Below, in pieces: positions 45,468 to 53,100 of a stretch of 64,000 nt of DNA. Within the stretch, counting starts at the first letter, position 1. The number at the start of each line of letters is the position of its first letter. The position numbers were made by a program, and so were the translations under genes. The stretch is from Paucibacter_B soli. GTDB lineage: Bacteria > Pseudomonadota > Gammaproteobacteria > Burkholderiales > Burkholderiaceae_C. The stretch spans positions 62,001 through 126,000 of the forward strand of contig NZ_JBBHJW010000003.1 of NCBI RefSeq assembly GCF_037482845.1, written 5' to 3'. A model generated the notes under the pieces. It was not told where the DNA came from, ran no database searches, and worked only from the letters and a program-made list of their open reading frames with translations.

Positions 45468-46504
45468 AAAGCGGTATCCAGCGCCGCCTGCCAGCGGCGC
45501 TTCTGCTCGGGCGCGGCAAAGCTGGCCTGCAGGCTGTTGCTCAGGAGCTGCCAGGCATGGCCACCGTGCAAGGCCGGCAGGGCCTCGAAGCATTGCAAGA
45601 GGTTGTCGTTCAGATAACCGCCGAAGTAGGCCGGGTCGTCTGAGTTCACCATCGCGCACAGGCCAGCGTCGAGCAGGGCCGGCAGATTGTGCTCCGCCAG
45701 GGTCTTGAACACGCAGAGCTTGATGTTGGAAAGCGGGCAGACGGTAAGCGGCATGCGCTCGGCGGCCAGCCGCGCCACCAAGCCCGGGTCTTCGAGGCTG
45801 CGCACGCCATGGTCGATGCGCTGCACCTTCAGCACATCGAGCGCGCTCCACACATAAGCCGGCGGCCCCTCCTCGCCGGCATGCGCGACGAGGTACAGGC
45901 CGAGCTCGCGGGCACGTGCGAACACGCGCGCGAACTTCTCGGGCGGGTGGCCGCGCTCGCTGCTGTCCAGGCCCACGCCGATGAAGTCCTCGCGCCAGGG
46001 CAAGGCCGCCTCCAGCGTAGCCAGAGCCTCGTCCTCGCTGAGATGGCGCAAAAAGCACAGGATCAGCGCGGCACTCAGGCCCAGCTGCGCCTCGGCCTGG
46101 CGGCAGGCACGGCGCAGGCCCTGGATCACCGTGGCCATGGGTACGCCGCGCGCGGTATGGGTCTGGGGGTCGAAGAAGATCTCGGTGCGCACCACGCCGT
46201 CGGCGGCGGCACGCTGCAGATAGGCCCAGGCCATGTCGAAGAAATCCTGCTCCTGCAGCAGCACGCTGGCACCGGCGTAGTAGATGTCCAGAAAGGACTG
46301 CAGGTCGCTGAAGGCGTAGGCGGCGCGCAGCGCATCCACGCTGGCATAGGGCAGATTGACGCCGTTGCGGCGTGCCAGCGCGAAGATCAGCTCGGGCTCC
46401 AGCGAGCCCTCGATATGGATGTGCAGCTCGGCCTTGGGCGCCGCGCGCAAAAGCGCGGGAAGGGCCGAGCGGGGGACGGCGGCGAAGTCTGTGGAACTGG
46501 GCAT
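45437..46504 (-). CDS. Adenine deaminase (adenosine deaminase superfamily)
   Basis: The 355-residue enzyme belongs to the adenosine/adenine deaminase superfamily. Zinc ligands lie in ELHIHIEGSLEPE (His28, His30), with VAHAGEEGPP, RIDHGVR and NSDDPAYFGGY downstream. LDIYYAGASVLLQEQDF and FFDPQTHTARG follow the bacterial adenine deaminase (Aah1-type) pattern more closely than classical adenosine deaminase, so adenine to hypoxanthine is the likely reaction in purine salvage; this is a family-level inference. It shares its last 31 bp with a convergent gene. Confidence 0.9.
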   Translation of the reverse strand: MPSSTDFAAVPRSALPALLRAAPKAELHIHIEGSLEPELIFALARRNGVNLPYASVDALRAAYAFSDLQSFLDIYYAGASVLLQEQDFFDMAWAYLQRAAADGVVRTEIFFDPQTHTARGVPMATVIQGLRRACRQAEAQLGLSAALILCFLRHLSEDEALATLEAALPWREDFIGVGLDSSERGHPPEKFARVFARARELGLYLVAHAGEEGPPAYVWSALDVLKVQRIDHGVRSLEDPGLVARLAAERMPLTVCPLSNIKLCVFKTLAEHNLPALLDAGLCAMVNSDDPAYFGGYLNDNLLQCFEALPALHGGHAWQLLSNSLQASFAAPEQKRRWQAALDTAFQSALSAAAS

Positions 46505-46513
46505 GCGCCCAGC

Positions 46514-49213
46514 TTACTGCACCCTGCCCAGATGCTGAAGCCAGAAGGCCTCGTACTTGCGGTGCCAGCCCACGGCCTTGACCGCGCCGCCCATGCCATG
46601 CTCGCCGTCCGGGTCCAGGAACAGGTCCACCAGCGCCTCCTTGCCCGACTCCAGCAGGGCACGATAGACGTTCACCGTGTCCTGGTAGAGCACATTGGCG
46701 TCCTGCATGCCATGCACCAGCAGCAGCGGCTTCTTCAGGTTCCTGGCCAGCGGCAGCAGCGAGTACTTGCGCAGCACCGGCTTCGTGCGGTCTACCTTGC
46801 CGATGGTGCGTCCGCTGTACCAGCTGTTGTAGTTCTCCCATTCGGTCGGTCCGGCACCGGCGATGCCGGCGGCGAACAGATCGGGCTTGGTGTACAGGGT
46901 GTGCTGGGTCTGGAAGCCGCCGAAGCTCCAGCCGTTCAGACCCAGGCGCGCTGCGTCCACGCCCAGGTTCGTTTTCATATACGCCACCAGATCTTCCAGA
47001 TCCTCGCTCTGGGCCACGCCGGGCTGCTCGAAATTGGCGTCGGCAAAGCGCTTGCCATAGTTGGAATGGCCGCGCGGGTCCACCGTCACCATCACATAGC
47101 CATGCCTGGCCGCCATATACATGGCGAACAGATAGCCAGTGGACTGGAAGCTGTCGGTCTCGACCGGATGGCGGTCGTTCAGCGGGCCGCCATAGGTATA
47201 GACCACCGCCGGCCGGCGGTCGCTGGCCTGCCAGCCCGCCGGCTTGAACACATAGGCCGGGATGCTGTCGCCATGGCGGTTCTGGTAGCTGAAGCGCTCG
47301 GGCCGCAGCACATCCACCTCGGCCCAGGCGGGGTCATGGCTTTGCGTCAGCACCCTGGGCTCGGCCGGCTGGCCCAGGCCGCGCAGCAGCTTGAGTTCGG
47401 GGCGCTGTGCCCAGTGGCCGGCATTCGCGGCCAGCCATTGGCCGTCGTGCGAAACCACCGCGCCGCGGTGGTAATCCGGCGCCTGGCCCAGCGCCTGCAT
47501 GCTGCCGTCCCTGAGGCTGACCCGATACAGATTCATGGCCGCCAGGTCGTCCTTGTTGGACTGCACGAACATCTGCCGGCTGTCGGGCGTGAAGCCCAGC
47601 ACCTGGTGGGCCTCGAACTCGCCCTTCAGCAGCGGCTGCCATTGCCGTGTGGCCAGCTCGTAGGCATGGGGCTGGCGCCAGCCGTTCTCGGCCAACACCA
47701 GCACCAGACGCTTGCCGTCGGGCGTGAACCGGGGCCTGAGCATATTCACCAGCTCATGGTGCACGTCGCCGCGGCGCTCCAGCACCAGTTCGGGCCTGGC
47801 GTTCTCGTCGGCCCCACCCAGATAGACGCGCAAGAGCTCCTTCTCGCGCTCCCAGGTGGCGAAGGCGTAGTGGCTGCCGTCCCGCGCCCAGCCCACCGGG
47901 CTGATCTCGAACCAGCCGTCGCCGCCCTTGTGCGTGAACACGGGTTGCGGCTGTTTGCCAGGCGCCGTGTCAAGACCTGGCACCTTGCGGATGTAGAGCG
48001 CCAGCGGGCGCTCCATGCGCTTGTCGTCGGAGACCTCGCGGTCCACCTTTTTGGCGCTGGCGAAGCGCTCGCCGTAGTTCATGATCTCCACCTGGCGGCC
48101 GGGCTTGGGCGCGCTGCCCTTGCCATCGGGCGCGGCCAGCGGCGCGCGCGCCAGCAGGCTCATCCAGCGCCCGTCCTCGCTGATCACGGTCTCGTCGATG
48201 CGGTACTTCTTGCCGCTGTCCTCGTCGTCGGGGTGGATCAGCTCGCGGTTGAGCACCTGCACGGCGGCGCTGGCGAAGCGCGCGCGCAGCAGGCGCTTCT
48301 CGTCCATGAAGACAAAGCCCTGATCGTCGGGCGTGTAAGCCACCACGCGCAGCTGGCGCTGCGTGCTCAGCAGGGGCTGCAGCTTCTCCTGCCCGGCCTG
48401 CCAGCGCAGCAGGCTGCCGCGGTATTGCAGGATCAGCTCATCGCGCTGGTTCGCCCACACGACTTGCGCGACACCGGGGTAGAGGTCCTCGGGCTTGAGC
48501 TTGTCTTTGGCCTGCTTCTTCTTGAGTTCGTCGCGCAGCTCCCAGAGTTCCAGCTCGGCCGGCTTGGCCGGCTGGGTCGGCGCGGAGGCAGCCGAGGCAG
48601 CGGCCTCGGGCGGCTTGCCGGCACGTTTGGCGGCCAGGGCCTCGGCGGCGCGTTTCTCTGCCTCGGCCTCGGCCTTGTCGGCGGCTTTCTGGGCCTCGTC
48701 GCGCGTCTTCTTGTCGGCCAGCTCGATCTTGAGCCTAGCCAGCGCGGCGTCTTCCCACTGGTTCAGGTCCACCGCAGCGCCGCGCAGATAGGCGGCCTGC
48801 GCCTCCTCGCGCGCCTGGCGCTCGGCCATTTCGCTGCGCTTTTGCTGCAGCTTCCGGTCGAAGCGCGTCAGGTCCTCGGGCGCGTCAAAGGCCTGCATCA
48901 GGGCCGGCGATGTCAGGCGCAGGGTCTTGCCGCTGCGCGTATCGACCACATGCAGATCGCTGCCCGCCTCGCCATAGGGGCTCCACAAATAGGCCAGGTA
49001 GCGGCCGCTGTGGCTGAACTCGGTCTGCTTGGCGGGCTCGCCGCGGTAGGGCTGCTCGCGGAACAGCTGCTCCAGGCTGGGCGCCGGCCTGGGCTGCGCC
49101 CAGGCCCAGGGTGACACCGCGGCCATCAGGATGAGCCAGCTCGATCCGGCCAGCATCGCCGCTGTTTTTCCTTTGCTCACGCTTCGCTTTGCTTGCACGC
49201 TTGTCGCCTCCAT
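46514..49213 (-). CDS. S9 family prolyl oligopeptidase-like peptidase with coiled-coil insertion
   Basis: An 899-residue exported peptidase: signal region with hydrophobic core SSWLILMAAVS, a beta-propeller, and a C-terminal alpha/beta hydrolase domain with Ser in GWSFGG (about 762), Asp in MQDANV (about 837) and His in DGEHGM (about 869). Residues about 118-243 are a Lys/Glu/Ala-rich, coiled-coil-like segment (DEAQKAADKAEAEAEKRAAE) plus an Ala/Pro linker, inserted early in the propeller. The ATG at 49213 gives a long n-region; an ATG at 49156 starting MLAGSSW is the alternative. It lies 9 bp from the adenine deaminase start on the same strand. Confidence 0.88.
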   Translation of the reverse strand: MEATSVQAKRSVSKGKTAAMLAGSSWLILMAAVSPWAWAQPRPAPSLEQLFREQPYRGEPAKQTEFSHSGRYLAYLWSPYGEAGSDLHVVDTRSGKTLRLTSPALMQAFDAPEDLTRFDRKLQQKRSEMAERQAREEAQAAYLRGAAVDLNQWEDAALARLKIELADKKTRDEAQKAADKAEAEAEKRAAEALAAKRAGKPPEAAASAASAPTQPAKPAELELWELRDELKKKQAKDKLKPEDLYPGVAQVVWANQRDELILQYRGSLLRWQAGQEKLQPLLSTQRQLRVVAYTPDDQGFVFMDEKRLLRARFASAAVQVLNRELIHPDDEDSGKKYRIDETVISEDGRWMSLLARAPLAAPDGKGSAPKPGRQVEIMNYGERFASAKKVDREVSDDKRMERPLALYIRKVPGLDTAPGKQPQPVFTHKGGDGWFEISPVGWARDGSHYAFATWEREKELLRVYLGGADENARPELVLERRGDVHHELVNMLRPRFTPDGKRLVLVLAENGWRQPHAYELATRQWQPLLKGEFEAHQVLGFTPDSRQMFVQSNKDDLAAMNLYRVSLRDGSMQALGQAPDYHRGAVVSHDGQWLAANAGHWAQRPELKLLRGLGQPAEPRVLTQSHDPAWAEVDVLRPERFSYQNRHGDSIPAYVFKPAGWQASDRRPAVVYTYGGPLNDRHPVETDSFQSTGYLFAMYMAARHGYVMVTVDPRGHSNYGKRFADANFEQPGVAQSEDLEDLVAYMKTNLGVDAARLGLNGWSFGGFQTQHTLYTKPDLFAAGIAGAGPTEWENYNSWYSGRTIGKVDRTKPVLRKYSLLPLARNLKKPLLLVHGMQDANVLYQDTVNVYRALLESGKEALVDLFLDPDGEHGMGGAVKAVGWHRKYEAFWLQHLGRVQ

Positions 49214-49331
49214 CGGCGAGCACGCCGGGCGCGGGATTCTAGGCGGCTGCTCACAAACGGCACCATGACGAAAGACAGGGGCTGGCAATCCAGGACGTAT
49301 GCTCTAGGCCTGATCCAAACGGAGGAACTTG

Positions 49332-49739
49332 ATGATCATCAACAAGAAAACGTTGGGCGCCCTGGGCCTGGCCCTGCTGAACGGGATGGCCTCGGCTGCC
49401 GATGTGGGTGTGTCCGTCAGCATCGGCCAACCCGGTTTCTATGGCCGCATCGACATCGGCAACATGCCGCAGCCACCGCAGGTGGTGGTGGCGCAGCCGA
49501 TCTGGGTGCAGCGTTCGCCCGGGCGCGTGCTGCAGCCCATTTACTTGCGCGTGCCGCCGGGCCACCAGAAGAACTGGGCCAAGCATTGCGGGCGTTACGA
49601 CGCCTGTGGCGTGCCGGTCTACTTCGTGAAGGAAGATTGGTATGCGCGCCAATACCGTGGCGACGGCGACGACAGGCGCGACGAAACCGAGCATGGGCAC
49701 AAGAATCATGGCAAGGGCCATGACAAGCACCGGGACTGA
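49332..49739 (+). CDS. Small secreted protein with His/Lys-rich tail
   Basis: A 135-residue protein with a signal peptide (MIINKKTLGALGLALLNGMA, cleaved near ASAAD). The mature part has VSVSIGQPGFYGRIDIGN, PPQVVVAQPIWVQR and two Cys in HCGRYDACG, as in a widespread Burkholderiales exported family of unknown role. The last 25 residues are charged and His-rich (GHKNHGKGHDKHRD), which could bind metal. GGAGG sits 6 bases before the ATG; a TTG one codon earlier is less likely. Confidence 0.78.
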   Translation: MIINKKTLGALGLALLNGMASAADVGVSVSIGQPGFYGRIDIGNMPQPPQVVVAQPIWVQRSPGRVLQPIYLRVPPGHQKNWAKHCGRYDACGVPVYFVKEDWYARQYRGDGDDRRDETEHGHKNHGKGHDKHRD

Positions 49740-49761
49740 AACCACGCAGTAATACCGATGC

Positions 49762-49779
49762 GCCCCCTGTCCTGGGGGC
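49762..49779. repeat. GC-rich hairpin
   Basis: GCCCCC (49762-49767) and GGGGGC (49774-49779) flank a 6-base loop. No T tract follows on either strand. It lies 22 bp after the secreted-protein stop and may end or stabilise that transcript. Confidence 0.4.
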
Positions 49780-49869
49780 CTAGCATCCTGGCTCAAGGCC
49801 AGCCGACGGTGGCACACTGCGGCCATCGAGCCCCGCCCCGGGGCTCGGGTCCGTGCGTTCAGCCATTCC

Positions 49870-50166
49870 ATGTTCGTCAAGCTCGTCGCCAGCGTCGGTC
49901 TGCTCATCTGCCTCGCACTGGCCTTGCACATGTGCCTGGGGCGGGCGCGCCAACGGCGCCTCGAAGCCTGGCTGGCCGGCTACCGTGACCGCCTGTTCGC
50001 GATCGGTTCACGCCGTTTCAATTCGCGCGAACGTCGGCGCGCCGCCCACGAGGCCGCGATGGACGCGATCAGCCGCGCCAAGCGCACGACCGACGACGAA
50101 CTCTGGGACGGCAACGTCTATCGTCCCAAAGAGTTCAACGGCAAGCCGCCCGGCAAGCCTCACTGA
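49870..50166 (+). CDS. Small single-pass membrane protein of unknown function
   Basis: A 98-residue protein with one N-terminal hydrophobic segment (LVASVGLLICLALALHMCL) and a basic cytoplasmic tail (RRFNSRERRRAAHEAA, then KRTTDDELWDGNVYRP). I do not recognise a family. It converges on the tandem uvrA gene with 7 bp between stops. Confidence 0.6.
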   Translation: MFVKLVASVGLLICLALALHMCLGRARQRRLEAWLAGYRDRLFAIGSRRFNSRERRRAAHEAAMDAISRAKRTTDDELWDGNVYRPKEFNGKPPGKPH

Positions 50167-50173
50167 CCCACGA

Positions 50174-53100
50174 TCAGGCCACCTGCCGCGCCAGCACCGG
50201 CGCCAGCGCCACGCCGGAATGGCTGCCGCTCTTCACCAGCGCCTCGGGCGTGCCGGCCAGCACCACCGCCCCCCCGGCCGTGCCGCCCTCGGGGCCCAGG
50301 TCGATGACCCAGTCGGCCTCGGCAATCACGTCCAGGTCATGCTCGATCACCAGCACCGAATGCCCGCCCGCCACCAGGCGGTGCAGCACGCGGATGAGGC
50401 GCTCCACATCGGCCATGTGCAGGCCCACGGTGGGCTCGTCCAGCACGTACAGGGTGTGCGGCGCCTTCTGGCCGCGGCGCGCCACATCGTCGCGCACCTT
50501 CACCAGCTCGCTCACCAGCTTGATGCGCTGCGCCTCGCCGCCCGAGAGCGTGGGCGAGGGTTGGCCCAGGGTCAGATAGCCCAGGCCCACGTCCTTGAGC
50601 AATTGCAGCGGATGGGCGATGGACGGCATGGCGGCAAAGAACTCCACCGCCTCGTCCACCTCCATGGCCAGCACATCGCCGATGCTCTTGCCCTTCCAGC
50701 TGACGTTCAGCGTCTCGGGGTTGAAGCGCTGGCCATGGCATTGGTCGCACAACACCTTCACATCCGGCAGGAAGCTCATCTCTATGGTCTTCATGCCCTG
50801 GCCCTCGCAGCCCGGGCAGCGGCCCTCGCCGGTGTTGAAGGAGAAACGCCCGGCCGCATAGCCGCGTGCCTTGGACTCCAGGGTCTCGGCGAAGAGCTTG
50901 CGGATCGCGTCCCAGAAGCCGATATAGGTGGCCGGGCAGCTGCGCGGCGTCTTGCCGATGGGGGTCTGGTCCACTTCCAGCACCCGGTCCACCTGCGCAT
51001 GGCCCTCGATGCCCTCGCAACCGATCCAGCTGTTGGGCGCGCGCCGCAGCGGCACGGCCTGCGCCATATTGGCCAGCAGCACATCGCGCGCCAGCGTGCT
51101 CTTGCCCGAGCCCGACACGCCCGTCACCGCCACCAGCCGGTGCAGCGGCACGTCCACCGTGACCTGCCGCAGGTTGTGCAGGCTGGCGTTCAGGATGGTG
51201 AGCTTGGGGGCGGCCGGGTCGATCTCGCGGCGCGCCTGCAGCGGGTGGATGAGCGGATGCGCCAGGAAGCGGCCGGTGACCGAATCGCCGGCAGCCGAGA
51301 GCTGGGCCACCGTGCCCTGCGCCACCACATGGCCGCCGCGCTTGCCAGCGCCTGGGCCGATGTCGATGATGTGGTCGGCGCGGCGTATGGTGTCCTCGTC
51401 GTGCTCCACCACCACCAGGGTGTTGCCCTTGTCGCCCAGCGTGCCCAGGGCCTTGAGCAGGATCTGGTTGTCGCGCGGGTGCAGGCCTATGGTGGGCTCG
51501 TCCAGCACATAGCAGACGCCTTGCAGGTTCGAGCCCAGCTGCGCCGCCAGGCGGATGCGCTGCGCCTCGCCGCCCGAAAGCGTGGGGGCGGCGCGGTCCA
51601 GGGTCAGATAGCCCAGGCCCACTTCTTCCAGGAACTCCAGGCGGCCCTTGATCTCGCTCACCACATCGCGGGCGATGTCGGCATCACGGCCATGCAGCCT
51701 GAGGCCCTCGACCCAGGCGCGCGCCTCGCCCACGCTCCAGGAGGCCACCGTGGAGATGGCCTGTTCCTCGAAGGTGACCGAGCGCGCGGTGGGGTTCAGG
51801 CGCGAGCCCTGGCAGTCCGGGCAGGGCTGGTCGGCCAGGCCCTCGATCTCGGCCTCCTGGCTGGCAAAGTTTTGCTCGCGGCGGTCGCCTTTCTCCTGCA
51901 GCGATTCGTCCAAGGCCTTGCGCTGTTCGCGCGTGAGGGCAAGACCTGTCCCCACGCAGCTGCCGCACCAGCCATGCTTGCTGTTGTAGGAGAACAGGCG
52001 CGGGTCCAGCTCGGGATAGCTGGTGCCACAGGCCGGGCAGGCACGCTTGGTGCTGAACACCTTCACCTGGCCGATGGCGGCGGTGGAGCGGCCGCCGGCA
52101 ATCGCCGCCTTCAACTCGTCCAGCGGCGCCAGCACATGCAGCACGCCCTTGCCGTGGTCCAGGGCCTTGGCGAGCAGCTCGCGCAGCTCGGCCTCCTTGT
52201 CCACGCTCACGATCAGATCGCCTACCGGCAGCTCCAGCGTGTGTTCCTTGAAGCGGTCCAGGCGCGGCCAGGGCGCCGTGGGCAGGAACTCGCCGTCCAC
52301 CCGCAGATGGCTGTGGCCGCGCGCCTTGGCCCATTTGGCCAGATCGGTGTACAGGCCCTTGCGGTTCACCACCAGCGGCGCCAGCAGGCCGATGTGCTGG
52401 CCACGGTAGTCGCGCAGCAGCTGGGCGGCGATGGACTCCACGCTCTGGGGCTTGACCGGCATGCCGTCGTGGACGCAATGCTGCACACCCAGCTTCACAT
52501 AGAGCAGGCGCAAAAAGTGCCAGACCTCGGTGGTGGTGGCCACCGTGCTCTTGCGGCCGCCGCGCGAGAGCCGCTGTTCGATCGCCACCGTGGGCGGGAT
52601 GCCCCACACCGCATCCACCTCGGGCCGGCCGGCCGGCTGCACGATGGAGCGCGCATAGGCGTTGAGCGACTCCAGGTAGCGGCGCTGGCCCTCGTTGAAG
52701 AGGATGTCGAAGGCCAGGGTCGATTTGCCCGAACCCGAGACCCCGGTGATGACGTTGAACTTGCCGCGCGGGATGCACACGTCCAGGGACTTGAGGTTGT
52801 GCTCGCGCGCATTGACGATGCGGATCGCCTCTTCGGTGGCCTTGCGCTTGGCGCGCACCAGGCTCTGCAGCGGCCGACCCTCCTCCACCAGGGTGGCCGG
52901 GCGGTCCATGTGCAGGGCGTATTCGCGCAAGGCCAGCGCGGTGTGCGAATGCGGGTGCTCGCGCACCTCCTCGGGTGTGCCCTGGCAGACCAGTTCGCCG
53001 CCCTCCTCGCCGCCCTCGGGGCCGAGGTCGATCAGCCAGTCGGCCGCGCGTATCACGTCGAGGTTGTGCTCGATCAGGATCAGCGAATGCCCGGCCGAGA

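Noticed and set aside
45689..49114. A 1141-codon plus-strand open frame across adenine deaminase and the S9 peptidase
   Set aside because: Antisense to two genes with intact catalytic motifs; composition is typical of a GC-rich shadow frame.
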